DNA from: VRUE01 sp963824705
GTDB lineage: Bacteria > Actinomycetota > Thermoleophilia > Solirubrobacterales > 70-9
Direction: 5' to 3'
DNA: 64,000 nt
Assembly (NCBI GenBank): GCA_963824705.1
Contig: CAWGQE010000003.1
Span: 682,001-746,000 of the forward strand
Each line of letters opens with the position of its first letter. The stretch's first letter is position 1. The notes under the pieces were generated by a model. The model made no database searches. It worked only from the letters and a program-made list of their open reading frames with translations, and was not told where the DNA came from. A program made the translations under genes and the position numbers. This document shows, one piece after another, positions 1 to 8,431 of the stretch.

Positions 1-44
1 GCTGGGGCATCGATCCCGCACGAGACCTGCTCGCAACGCACTGA

Positions 45-152
45 AGAAGGGGTCAAGTGCCCCTCTCCTGGAGGCTCCGGGACCCGCCTACGAACCGTAT
101 GTGGCGATCAGCTGCGCGACGGTCTCCGGGAGAGGGACACTTGACCCCTTCT
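45..152. repeat. Palindromic element, family D (single copy)
   Basis: Two 23-nt arms (45-67 and 130-152) are reverse complements with one mismatch and enclose a 62-nt core. The architecture matches the other palindromic elements in this window, but no second copy of this core was found. It lies immediately upstream of the MFS gene and overlaps the upstream in-frame extension of that reading frame, one reason to prefer the later ATG. A role in transcription is possible but nothing in the sequence shows it. Confidence 0.7.
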
Positions 153-170
153 GCGCATAGCCTCCCAGGC

Positions 171-1562
171 ATGTCACGCCCCTGGTGGACCCTCGTCGGG
201 GCCTGTTCGGGCCTCTTCATCCTGATGCTTGATTCGACGGTGGTCGCCTTGGCGCTGCCGAGCATCCGCCATGACGTCAACGCGACCCAGGCGGGCCTGC
301 AGTGGGTGATGAACGGTTACCTGCTGATCATCACCGCGTTCGTGGTCACCGGGGGACGTCTGGGAGACATGTTCGGCCGCAAGCGCCTCTTCCTGATCGG
401 AATGGCCCTCTTCGCTCTCGGTTCGGTCGTCTCCGCCACCGCCGACGACCAGCTGACGCTGATTCTCGGGCGGCTGCTGCAGGGACTGGGAGCGGCGCCG
501 ATGCTGCCGCTTTCGCTGGCGATCGTCTGCCACGCTTTTCCCGCCGAGAAGCAAGCTCGCGCCCTGGGCATATGGGCAGGGATCTCAGCCGTCGCGCTCG
601 GCATCGGTCCGCTCGCGGGCGGTGCCCTGGTCGACCTCGACTGGCGACTGATCTTCTGGATCAATCTGCCGATAGCGCTGACCGGGATCGCGATCACCGC
701 ACTGGCCACCGTGGAGTCGACCGACCCCGGCTCGGGCCGGCGGATCGATCTGCCGGGGTTCCTGGCACTTGGCATCGGGCTCACCGCGGCCGTCCTGGCA
801 CTGGTCCAGGCCCGGGTCTGGGGCGCCGGACCGACCATCGCTCTGGCCCTGCTCGGCCTTGCTTGTCTCTATGCTTTCTGGCGAATCGAGCACCGTGTCG
901 CGGAGCCCATCGTGGACTTCTCGCTCTTTCGCAACGGCCCTTACTTCGGTGCCAGCGCCGCCGCATTCGCCCTGGTCGGCGCCTACTGGTCGGTGATGTT
1001 CTTCCAGCCGCAATACCTGCAGGACGTGCGCGGTCACTCCGCGGTCCTCAGTGGGCTGATGATCATGCCGGTCACGGTGCCGATGATTTTCATCTCACCG
1101 TTCTCGGGGCGGCTGATCGCCCGCTTCGGGGCGAGGCGGCTGATGACCTTGGGAATGGCCCTCGGGGTGCTGGGTCTGCTGGCGCTGACCCAGATCGACG
1201 CTGGCAGCTCCTACGCGTTGCTGCTCGCCGGCTACCTCCCCTTCGGCATCGCCCTGGGCCTCGTCTACGCGCCGATGTCGACCGCGGCGATGGCGGCGAT
1301 GCCGGCTGAGAAGGTGGGAATAGCCTCCGGCGTGCTGGCGATGGACCGGGTGATGGCCGGCACGGTCGCCCTCGCCGTCACCGGTGCCGTCTTCCACGCA
1401 CTGCTCGGCGACGACGGCTCATTCGCCGATTCCGTCGCCGGCTCGACCTGGGTCCTGGTCGCCCTGTGCACCGTCGGCACCATCCTCATCTGGGCATTCG
1501 TGCGCGACGCGGATCGCCCAGCCCCCGCGCCCCACCGGCATCACAGACCCTTCCACCTCTAA
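171..1562 (+). CDS. MFS transporter, DHA2 (EmrB/QacA) family
   Basis: A proton-driven multidrug or metabolite exporter of the inner membrane is predicted. The protein has about 14 hydrophobic segments. It carries the DHA2 signature LDSTVVALALPSI in helix 1 and motif A (GGRLGDMFGRKRLF) in the loop after helix 2. An in-frame start at 57 would add 38 residues translated through a palindromic repeat and lacking membrane character, so the ATG at 171, directly before the first helix, is preferred. The substrate cannot be read from sequence. It ends just before a family A palindrome and looks monocistronic. Confidence 0.85.
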   Translation: MSRPWWTLVGACSGLFILMLDSTVVALALPSIRHDVNATQAGLQWVMNGYLLIITAFVVTGGRLGDMFGRKRLFLIGMALFALGSVVSATADDQLTLILGRLLQGLGAAPMLPLSLAIVCHAFPAEKQARALGIWAGISAVALGIGPLAGGALVDLDWRLIFWINLPIALTGIAITALATVESTDPGSGRRIDLPGFLALGIGLTAAVLALVQARVWGAGPTIALALLGLACLYAFWRIEHRVAEPIVDFSLFRNGPYFGASAAAFALVGAYWSVMFFQPQYLQDVRGHSAVLSGLMIMPVTVPMIFISPFSGRLIARFGARRLMTLGMALGVLGLLALTQIDAGSSYALLLAGYLPFGIALGLVYAPMSTAAMAAMPAEKVGIASGVLAMDRVMAGTVALAVTGAVFHALLGDDGSFADSVAGSTWVLVALCTVGTILIWAFVRDADRPAPAPHRHHRPFHL

Positions 1563-1569
1563 GCAATGT

Positions 1570-1683
1570 CAGGGCCATCCCGGTAGGGCTGGAACGTCTT
1601 GTACTTTTTCGTCGACGGCTTCGGGTGTTAGCCGGAGGGGATCACCGAAAAAGTTAAGTGGAAGCCCTGCCGGGATGGCCCTG
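1570..1683. repeat. Palindromic element family A, copy 1
   Basis: The arms at 1570-1589 and 1664-1683 are reverse complements with one mismatch. The conserved family A core contains CTTGTACTTTTTCG on the left and CACCGAAAAAGTTAAGTGG on the right; these inner blocks are themselves partly complementary. The same core blocks recur at 20722-20835 and 24602-24715 with unrelated arms. This copy lies between the MFS gene and disA, which are codirectional. Confidence 0.85.
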
Positions 1684-1776
1684 CGTGACCAATCCGCTTG
1701 ACAACGTCCTTCCCGACCTGTCCAGTCGGGATTAGCCAGACCGCATTCCAGAGCGGAATTTGCCATCCTAGACGAG

Positions 1777-2889
1777 ATGTCTTCACCGCCTGGGGATGAG
1801 CTTCACGAGTTGGCAGAACGTCAAGATCCCCGGTTACTGAGGGCTCTGGATGTCGTTGCTCCGGGCGGCGCGCTGCGCGAGGGTCTCGACAACATAGTCC
1901 ACGCCAGCACCGGCGGTCTGATCGTGGTCGGCGACCCCGGCGACATCTCGCACATGCTCTCCGGCGGGATCAGGCTCGACATCGACTACACGCCGGCGAT
2001 GCTCTACCAAGTGGCAAAGATGGACGGGGCGATCGTCCTCAACGCCGAGGCGACCAAGATCGTCTGGGCGAACGTCCAGCTGATGCCGGACCCGACGATC
2101 CTTTCTTCGGAGACCGGCACCCGCCACCGAACCGCCGAGCGCGTCTCCAAACAGACCAGCGCGCTGGTCGTGGCGATCTCGCAGCGTCGCGACGTCGTCT
2201 CCCTCTACGTCGAGGGAACCAAGTACATCCTGCAAGAGATCCCGGCCGTGCTGGCCAAGGCGAACCAGGGCCTGGCGACGCTGGAGAAGTACCGCGAGCG
2301 GCTCGAACAGGTCTCCGACCGCCTCACCGTGCTCGAGTTCGAGGGCGGCGGCGTTCTCTACGACGCGCTCACCGTCCTGCAGCGGGCCGAGCTGACGACG
2401 CGGATGGCGGTCGAGGTCGAGCGCTATATCGTCGAGCTTGGCACCGAGGGGCGGCTGATCGAGATGCAGCTCGAGGAGACGATGGTCGGTGTCGCCGCCG
2501 ACAAGTCGGCGCTGATTCGCGACTACTCGGTCGAAGACTCCGAGCAGAATCTGGTCACCGTCCTGCAGTCGCTGGCGCGGATGCCGCACGAGGACGTGCT
2601 CGACTTCGGTCGCCTTGCCGAGCTGCTCGGCTACGACCGCAAGCTCAACACCCTCGACTTCCCGGTTGCGCCGCGTGGCTACCGTGTGATGGGCCGCATT
2701 CCGCGCATCCCCAAGCTTGTCGTCCAGAAGATCATCCACGACCTCGGCGGCCTGGAGGAGGTCTTGGCGGCATCCGACGCCGACCTCGAAGCCGTCGAGG
2801 ACGTCGGCCAAACCCGGGCCAAGGACATCCGCGAGGGCCTGCGGCGGCTTCAGGAGGTCGATCTGGTCGACCGGTACTTACAGAGTTGA
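1777..2889 (+). CDS. disA: DNA integrity scanning protein DisA, diadenylate cyclase
   Basis: It condenses two ATP into c-di-AMP and scans DNA for branched structures. The N-terminal DAC domain shows the catalytic DGA motif (residues 83-85) and the ATP-binding GTRHRTAERVSKQT motif (114-127). A linker helical region follows, and the C-terminus (about 300-370) is a helix-hairpin-helix DNA-binding domain. At 370 residues it is of normal length for the family. It heads a disA-carD-ispD-ispF-cysS-rlmB order known from Mycobacterium and other Actinobacteria. The only canonical start before the conserved N-terminus is the ATG used here. Confidence 0.96.
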   Translation: MSSPPGDELHELAERQDPRLLRALDVVAPGGALREGLDNIVHASTGGLIVVGDPGDISHMLSGGIRLDIDYTPAMLYQVAKMDGAIVLNAEATKIVWANVQLMPDPTILSSETGTRHRTAERVSKQTSALVVAISQRRDVVSLYVEGTKYILQEIPAVLAKANQGLATLEKYRERLEQVSDRLTVLEFEGGGVLYDALTVLQRAELTTRMAVEVERYIVELGTEGRLIEMQLEETMVGVAADKSALIRDYSVEDSEQNLVTVLQSLARMPHEDVLDFGRLAELLGYDRKLNTLDFPVAPRGYRVMGRIPRIPKLVVQKIIHDLGGLEEVLAASDADLEAVEDVGQTRAKDIREGLRRLQEVDLVDRYLQS

Positions 2890-2926
2890 CGGCAAAGAAG
2901 CCGTCGCAAATCGAAAGGAGTCAGCG

Positions 2927-3484
2927 ATTCCCCAGCTAGAGGAGACCACCGAGGTAAGCGTCGAGGAAGTCGAGTACATCTGCGACTTCGAGGAGGGCGA
3001 CAAGGTCGTCTATCCGCATCATGGCGCCGGCCTGGTGATGAAGAAAGAAACGCGGGAGCTGATGGGTGAGGAGCGCGAATACCTCACGATCAAGATCCTC
3101 CATAACGAACTCACCGTGATGGTTCCGTGTGAAAACGCCGGCAAGGCAGGGCTGCGGCGCGTCATCGACGAGGTCGAAATCAAGAAGGTGACAGGGGTCC
3201 TCACCGATGACGTGTCCGAGATGCCGAAGAACTGGAACCGGCGTTTCAAGTACAACCGCGAGAAGATCAAGACCGGCGACGTGTTCGAGCTCGCCGAGGT
3301 AGTCCGCAACCTGGCGCTTCGCGAGATGGAGAAGGGCCTCTCCACCGGCGAGAAGCAGATGTACACGCGGGCCAAGAAGATCCTCGCGTCCGAGTTCATG
3401 TACGCGCTCGACAAGGACGAGGAAGGCGCGGAGGATTACCTCGACGGCCTGCTGGAGGAGCGCTTCGCCGCCACCGCTGCCTAG
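2927..3484 (+). CDS. carD: CarD-family RNA polymerase-binding regulator (ATT start proposed)
   Basis: CarD binds the RNA polymerase beta subunit and the upstream fork of the promoter bubble and stabilises open complexes. The N-terminal Tudor-like RID domain begins at GDKVVYPHHGAG, followed by the helical DNA-binding domain (MPKNWNRRFKYN, then the GLSTGEKQMYTRAKKIL region). No in-frame ATG, GTG or TTG lies between the disA stop codon and this domain. An AAAGGAG at 2914-2920 is followed, after 6 nt, by an in-frame ATT at 2927, giving 185 residues. The ATT start is inferred; the gene identity is firm. The stop codon TAG is immediately followed by a second TAG. Confidence 0.9.
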   Translation: MPQLEETTEVSVEEVEYICDFEEGDKVVYPHHGAGLVMKKETRELMGEEREYLTIKILHNELTVMVPCENAGKAGLRRVIDEVEIKKVTGVLTDDVSEMPKNWNRRFKYNREKIKTGDVFELAEVVRNLALREMEKGLSTGEKQMYTRAKKILASEFMYALDKDEEGAEDYLDGLLEERFAATAA

Positions 3485-4208
3485 TAGCACCGCAGCATCC
3501 GTCACCGCGGTCATCGCGGCCGCCGGCTCCGGGGAGAGGCTCGGAGCCGGCGGTCCGAAGGCCTTCGTGCCGCTCGCCGGCAAGCCGATGGTCGAGTGGT
3601 CGATCGCGGCGATGCGGGCTGCCGCGTGCGTGCGCTCGATCGTCATCGCCTGCCCGCCGGGCCACGTCCACGACCTCGGGGGTTATGACGTCGACGTAGT
3701 CGACGGCGGCGCGACCCGCGCCCAGTCGGTCGCCAACGCCCTAGCGGCGGTGGGAACCGAGTTGGTCGCGATCCATGACGCCGCGCGGCCACTTGTGACG
3801 CCTGAGCTGGTCGAGGGCGTGGTTGCGACCCTGGCCGCCGACCCCGATGCGGACGGCGCGATAGCCGCCGTCCCGGTCACCGACACGATCAAGCGGGCAG
3901 GCGCCGAACATCTGACGCCTTTTGATGCCCATAGGGTCAACAACATGACAAAAGTTGTGGAGGCGACCGTGGATCGGGGCCCACTCTGGGCCGCGCAGAC
4001 GCCGCAGGTGTTTCGGGTCGAGGCGCTGCGGCGGGCGCTCGAGGCCAGTCCGGGTCAGGTCGGGAGCGCGACCGACGAGGCGATGCTGATCGAGGCGGCG
4101 GGCGGTCGGGTGCTGATCCATCCAGCGCCGCCCGAGAACCTCAAGGTGACGACGCCGACCGATCTTCGCTTGGCCGACCTGCTCCTTGTCGAGCGCTCAG
4201 CTCAGTAG
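3477..4208 (+). CDS. ispD: 2-C-methyl-D-erythritol 4-phosphate cytidylyltransferase
   Basis: It transfers CMP from CTP to MEP in the non-mevalonate isoprenoid pathway. The CTP-binding loop AAGSGERLGAGGPKAF lies at the extreme N-terminus, followed by HDAARPLV and WAAQTPQVFR. A start at the first canonical codon (GTG 3567) would delete the nucleotide-binding loop. No ATG, GTG or TTG exists upstream in frame, so a CTG at 3477, overlapping the end of carD, is proposed; that start is tentative. ispF lies about 2 kb downstream in the same cluster. The end overlaps the 3' end of a small convergent gene by 12 nt. Confidence 0.9.
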   Translation: MPSSTAASVTAVIAAAGSGERLGAGGPKAFVPLAGKPMVEWSIAAMRAAACVRSIVIACPPGHVHDLGGYDVDVVDGGATRAQSVANALAAVGTELVAIHDAARPLVTPELVEGVVATLAADPDADGAIAAVPVTDTIKRAGAEHLTPFDAHRVNNMTKVVEATVDRGPLWAAQTPQVFRVEALRRALEASPGQVGSATDEAMLIEAAGGRVLIHPAPPENLKVTTPTDLRLADLLLVERSAQ

Positions 4209-4343
4209 GACCCAAACGAGCGCGGCCGCGAAGCAGGCCTGGCCGACGCCTAGGGCGACGCCGAGGCTGACTGCCCCGAGCGCGCCTGCGATCGCCGCGC
4301 CGAGCGCGAAGGCGCCGAGCATGATCGCGAGCTGCCGAATCAT
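4197..4343 (-). CDS. 48-residue membrane protein coupled to the DUF389 gene
   Basis: This short frame encodes two hydrophobic stretches rich in Ala, Gly, Leu and Val, from MIRQLAIMLGAF to a C-terminal VWVLLS, and would form one or two membrane helices. Its ATG overlaps the stop codon of the upstream DUF389 gene in an ATGA arrangement (4340-4343), which suggests translational coupling. It overlaps the convergent ispD end by 12 nt. No family was recognised. Hydrophobic composition over the whole length and the exact overlap are the evidence that it is real; a chance frame cannot be excluded. Confidence 0.55.
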   Translation of the reverse strand: MIRQLAIMLGAFALGAAIAGALGAVSLGVALGVGQACFAAALVWVLLS

Positions 4344-5335
4344 CGCCGCGACATGCTCCCCGGGCGATCGGCCGGCAGACCCGCCGCGGCCCTGGTCCCG
4401 TCGGCGAGGTGACGTTGTCGGCGTCGCTCGAAGAGCCTGCGCTCGACGAAGAGCGTGCAGATGCCGGCCGAGACGATGCCGATCAGGTTGATGCTGAGCT
4501 GAGCTATGGCTCCACGCCAGTCGCTCCAGTTGCCAAGTGCGGCGGCGACGCCGATGTTCGCCGCGGCGGGGATCGTCGTCACCGAGATCAGCACGCCGAT
4601 CAGCGCGCCGGACTTGGCCGAGGTGAGGGAGAGGACGCCGGCCGCGCCGGCGAAGACGGCGACGATGATTGAGAACGCGTCTGGGCGGGCGATGAATTGG
4701 GTGAGCGGGTTGTCGATGCTCTTGAAGTCCGCATCGACCAGGCCGGTCGCGACGCATACGAGGGTGAAGGCGAAGGCGGCGGTGATCCCCACGGGGAAGC
4801 CGACCGCGAGGGCCGTCAGCGAACGCAGGGCGACTCCGCGACGGCGCTCGACGGCCGCGACGCAGAGGCCCGCCAGCGGGCCGAACTCTGGCCCGACGAC
4901 CATCGCCCCGACGATCAGGATCGGCGAGCCGGTGAAGATCCCGACCGAGCCGATCAGGCAGGCGAGAACCATAAAGACCAGGAAGTTGCCACCCAGCTCG
5001 CTGCTCTCCGAGGTGCGAGCCTCGACCTCCTCCCAGATCACGGCGTCCGAGGGGATTCCCCACGCCGCCCGCTCGGCCCGCTTTGCCGCGTCGGAGACCT
5101 GCGAGTCGATCTGCTCCATCGCGATCGATCCGTCGTGGGCGACGCCAAGCTCTTTGAGGTCTTCGATCACGATGCTGGCGTCCTCGCGGGCGACGTCGCA
5201 GAGGACCACGTCGCCGCGCGGTTGGCGGGCGGCGCCGGGGAGGTGAATCAGGTTGCAGGTCGAGGGCGCCCGTTCGAGCAGGCCGAGCACCTTCTCGGTC
5301 CGGTCCTCTGGAACGACGATCCGCAAGTGGACCAC
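4340..5335 (-). CDS. DUF389 integral membrane protein
   Basis: The N-terminal ~115 residues form a soluble alpha/beta region (VHLRIVVPEDRTEKVLGLLE at the start). Six or so membrane helices follow, containing the characteristic SPILIVGAMVVGPEFGPLAG and SAKSGALIGVLISVTTIPAAAN stretches of the DUF389 family (TIGR00341-type hydrophobic domain). The function of this family is not established. The gene is transcribed against the disA-ispF cluster and shares an ATGA junction with a 48-aa membrane protein downstream. The divergent PHP gene begins 29 bp away. Confidence 0.85.
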   Translation of the reverse strand: MVHLRIVVPEDRTEKVLGLLERAPSTCNLIHLPGAARQPRGDVVLCDVAREDASIVIEDLKELGVAHDGSIAMEQIDSQVSDAAKRAERAAWGIPSDAVIWEEVEARTSESSELGGNFLVFMVLACLIGSVGIFTGSPILIVGAMVVGPEFGPLAGLCVAAVERRRGVALRSLTALAVGFPVGITAAFAFTLVCVATGLVDADFKSIDNPLTQFIARPDAFSIIVAVFAGAAGVLSLTSAKSGALIGVLISVTTIPAAANIGVAAALGNWSDWRGAIAQLSINLIGIVSAGICTLFVERRLFERRRQRHLADGTRAAAGLPADRPGSMSRR

Positions 5336-5363
5336 GCCCCGACCCTACTAACGTGGTGCGCCC

Positions 5364-6209
5364 ATGCTGACCGACTACCACCTCCATTTGCGGCCGGACG
5401 AGCCCGACACGACGACCGAGCGGTACTTCACCGCTGAGAACGTCGAGCGCTACCACGAGGCCGCGACGGCGGCGGGGATCGACGAGCTGGGCGTCTCCGA
5501 GCACATCTACCGATTCACCCAGGCGCTGGCGCTCTGGCAGCATCCGTTCTGGGAGGAGCAGGCGCGCGACGACCTCGATGCCTATTGCGAGTTCGTGCGT
5601 GGTGCGGGCCTCAAGCTCGGGGTCGAGTGCGACTTCGTTCCCGGCGCCGAAGACCGCACCGCGAACCTGCTCGAGGCGCACGACTTCGACTACGTGGTCG
5701 GCTCGGTCCACTTCATCGGCGAGGCGGCGGTCGACCACGAGGGCTGGGACGTCTGGGAGGGAAGTGGGGATGCCGACGAGGTTTGGCGCCGTTACTTCGA
5801 GGCGCTCGCCGAGTGTGCCCGCTCGGGCCTCTTCGACATCCTCGCCCACCCCGATCTGGTCAAGGTCTGGGGCCGCGCCAGGCCGCTTCCCGAGCGCGAC
5901 CCGCGCCACTACTACGAGCCCGCCGTGGAGGCGATCGCCGAAAGCGGGATCGCGGTCGAGCTCTCGACCGCCGGACTGCGCAAGCCCGTCGGCGAGCTCT
6001 ATCCCTCACCGGCCTTCGCCCAGATGTGCGTCGAGGCTGGCGCCCCGTTTGCCCTCTCCTCCGACGCACACCTGCCCGAGCAGGTCGGCTTCGGCTACGA
6101 CCGCGCCCTGGAGTTCCTCGCCGATCTCGGCGTGGAGGAGATCGGCGTCTTCACGCGCCGTAGGCGTCGTTTGGAGCCGCTCCCCGCGCAGGTAAGCGAG
6201 AATCGCTGA
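5364..6209 (+). CDS. PHP-domain histidinol-phosphatase-like phosphoesterase
   Basis: The PHP metal-binding motifs are complete: DYHLHLR (His6, His8), SEHIYRF, GVECDFVPG, GSVHFIG, AHPDLVK and SSDAHLPEQVG. This is the HisK/HisJ type of histidinol-phosphatase, which removes phosphate from histidinol phosphate in histidine synthesis. No other his genes are nearby and members of this family are often mis-assigned, so another phosphoester substrate is possible. It lies 4 bp before ispF and is probably co-transcribed with it. Confidence 0.8.
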   Translation: MLTDYHLHLRPDEPDTTTERYFTAENVERYHEAATAAGIDELGVSEHIYRFTQALALWQHPFWEEQARDDLDAYCEFVRGAGLKLGVECDFVPGAEDRTANLLEAHDFDYVVGSVHFIGEAAVDHEGWDVWEGSGDADEVWRRYFEALAECARSGLFDILAHPDLVKVWGRARPLPERDPRHYYEPAVEAIAESGIAVELSTAGLRKPVGELYPSPAFAQMCVEAGAPFALSSDAHLPEQVGFGYDRALEFLADLGVEEIGVFTRRRRRLEPLPAQVSENR

Positions 6210-6213
6210 ACTC

Positions 6214-6669
6214 ATGAGTGTCGGCATCGGCTATGATAGTCACCGCTTCGCCGAGGGGCGGCCCCTGATTTTGGGCGGGGTCGAGATCGAGCACGAGCGC
6301 GGGCTCAGTGGCCACTCCGATGCCGACGTGTTGACCCATGCCGTGATCGACGCGCTGCTCGGAGCGGCCGGAAGGGGCGACATCGGCACTCTCTTCCCCG
6401 ACGACGAGGAGCGCTGGCGCGACGCGGACTCGATCGACATGTTGCGCACGGTCGTCGGCACGATCGGCGGCAGGATCCTCAACATCGACGCCACCCTGAT
6501 CTGCGAGGCGCCCCGCCTGGCAGTCCACCGCGCCGAGATGGAGCGCATCCTCGCCGAGGCCACCTCGGCCCGGGTCAGCGTCAAGGCGACCACCAACGAG
6601 GGCATGGGCTGGATCGGACGCGGCGAGGGAATCGCCTGCATTGCCGTGACTTCGGTGGAGAGCGAATAG
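6214..6669 (+). CDS. ispF: 2-C-methyl-D-erythritol 2,4-cyclodiphosphate synthase
   Basis: IspF cyclises CDP-ME 2-phosphate to MEcPP with release of CMP. Metal ligands are visible in GYDSHRF (Asp8, His10) and in the GHSDADVLTHAVIDALLGA stretch. The C-terminal VKATTNEGMGWIGRGEGIAC block is typical. At 151 residues the length is normal for the trimeric enzyme. Here ispD and ispF are separate genes split by an inserted DUF389/PHP segment, whereas they adjoin in Mycobacterium. Confidence 0.95.
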   Translation: MSVGIGYDSHRFAEGRPLILGGVEIEHERGLSGHSDADVLTHAVIDALLGAAGRGDIGTLFPDDEERWRDADSIDMLRTVVGTIGGRILNIDATLICEAPRLAVHRAEMERILAEATSARVSVKATTNEGMGWIGRGEGIACIAVTSVESE

Positions 6670-6683
6670 GCTTCCGGACCTTC

Positions 6684-8333
6684 ATGGCAACGCTCGGATC
6701 GATCGCGACAAGCGCGCGTCAGGCGGCCTCGGACAAAGCGTTTGAGGTCAAGGTGCTGCACAGGGCCGGCATCGCCGCTCTGCATCGACCCGATAAAGCG
6801 CTGAAGGTCGTCTCCGCCTTGGTCCGCTGGGGTGCCTCGCCGGCCCTCGGCATCACCACCGCGGCGATCCACCATCCGCACGAGACCGCGCTGATCGACG
6901 AACGCGGCTCGCTCACCTTCGAGCAGCTGCAGCGGCGCACCAACGCACTCGCCCACGCCTTTGAGCGGATGGGAATCGGCTACGGCGACGGGATCGGGAT
7001 CATGTGCCGCAACCATCGCGGCTTCATCGAGGCGACGCTCGCAGCCGCCAAGCTCGGTGCCAGCGCGCTTTATCTCAACACGATGTTCGCCGGACCTCAG
7101 CTCGCCGAGGTGACGCGCCGCGAGGGCCCCAAGGTGCTCGTCTACGACGAGGAGTTCACCGAGCTGCTCGACGGGGTCGACGCGAGCGTGGAGCGGGTTG
7201 TCGGCTGGGCCGACGGTGAGCCGGAGGCGCCGACGCTCGACTCGCTGATCGCCTCCGCCGACGACTCGGACCTGAAGCCGCCGCCCGACAAACCGCGCTT
7301 CGTCATTCTCACCTCGGGCACGACGGGGACGCCGAAGGGCGCACAGCGCTCCAGCCCCGACGGGTTGTTCGCGTTGGCGGCGTTGATCGACCGGATCCCC
7401 TACCGGAGCCGCGACACGATGATGATCGCGGCGCCGCTCTTTCACTCCTGGGGCTTCTTCCACTTCGTCATGAGCCTGCCGACGGCCGCGACGATCGTGC
7501 TACGGCGGCGCTTCGACCCGGAGGGGACGCTGCAGGCCGTGCAGGAGCACCGTGCCCAGGTCCTCGGCGCCGTCCCGGTGATGATCCAGCGCATCCTCCA
7601 GTTGCCCGAGGAGACGCTCGACAAGTACGACCTTTCCTCGCTGCGGATCACCTCGCTCTCGGGCTCGGCGCTGCCGGGCGAGCTGGCGATCGCCTGGATG
7701 GATCGCTTCGGCGACAACATCTACAACCTCTACGGCTCGACCGAGGTCGCCTACGCGACCGTCGCCACGCCGCAGGAACTGCGGGCGGCGCCCGGCACCG
7801 CCGGGCGAGCGCCTCGGGGCACCGTGGTGCGGCTCTATGACGAGGGGGGAAACGAGGTTGCCCCTGGGGAGGTGGGGCGCATCTTCGTCGGCAACGAGAT
7901 GTCCTTCGAGGGCTACACGGGTGGCGGCGGCAAGGACGCGATCGACGGGCTGCTGAGCAGCGGCGACGTCGGCCACATCGATCCCGCTGGACGGCTCTTC
8001 ATCGACGGTCGCGACGACGAGATGATCGTCTCGGGTGGCGAGAACGTCTTCCCGCGCGAGGTCGAGGACCTGCTCGCCGACCACGAGGCCGTGGTCGAGG
8101 CGGCCGTGATCGGCGTCGAGGACGACGAGTTCGGCCAGCGGTTGAAGGCGTTCGTCGTTCTGAGCGAGGCCGCCGCGGTCTCCGAGGAAGATCTCAAGGC
8201 CCACGTCAAGGAACATCTGGCCGGCTATAAGGCGCCGCGCGAAGTCGAGTTCGTGGACGAGCTGCCGCGCAACGCGACGGGCAAGATCCTCAAGCGCGAA
8301 CTGCACGCTCGCGAGGCTGAGAAGTCCGCTTAG
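6684..8333 (+). CDS. AMP-forming acyl-CoA synthetase (FadD-like)
   Basis: It activates a carboxylic acid to acyl-adenylate and then acyl-CoA. The adenylation core shows LTSGTTGTPKG (209-219) as the phosphate-binding loop and YGSTE at about 350. The SSGDVGHID and DGRDDEMIVSGGENVFPREVE hinge region follows, then the catalytic Lys in ATGKILKR near the C-terminus. The 60-residue N-terminal extension before the first family motif is helical and not informative. It follows ispF by 14 bp. A fatty acyl substrate fits the beta-oxidation genes later in the window but is not proven. Confidence 0.88.
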   Translation: MATLGSIATSARQAASDKAFEVKVLHRAGIAALHRPDKALKVVSALVRWGASPALGITTAAIHHPHETALIDERGSLTFEQLQRRTNALAHAFERMGIGYGDGIGIMCRNHRGFIEATLAAAKLGASALYLNTMFAGPQLAEVTRREGPKVLVYDEEFTELLDGVDASVERVVGWADGEPEAPTLDSLIASADDSDLKPPPDKPRFVILTSGTTGTPKGAQRSSPDGLFALAALIDRIPYRSRDTMMIAAPLFHSWGFFHFVMSLPTAATIVLRRRFDPEGTLQAVQEHRAQVLGAVPVMIQRILQLPEETLDKYDLSSLRITSLSGSALPGELAIAWMDRFGDNIYNLYGSTEVAYATVATPQELRAAPGTAGRAPRGTVVRLYDEGGNEVAPGEVGRIFVGNEMSFEGYTGGGGKDAIDGLLSSGDVGHIDPAGRLFIDGRDDEMIVSGGENVFPREVEDLLADHEAVVEAAVIGVEDDEFGQRLKAFVVLSEAAAVSEEDLKAHVKEHLAGYKAPREVEFVDELPRNATGKILKRELHAREAEKSA

Positions 8334-8431
8334 GCCCTGAAGGCCTGTATTTAGGCCGCCGCCGCTAATTGCGGCTAATTGCTGGGGCGAGGGGTGGCGT
8401 GGCTTCCGGAGCCCGTAGTAGGTTGCGGCGA

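Noticed and set aside
1698..1776. TTGACA at 1698-1703 as a disA promoter
   Set aside because: No convincing -10 at 16-18 nt; nearby short palindromes (1712-1730, 1745-1759) are too short to interpret.
3477..3484. Programmed frameshift producing a CarD-IspD fusion
   Set aside because: No slippery sequence was seen and the two proteins are separate in known relatives; kept only as an alternative in the ispD finding.
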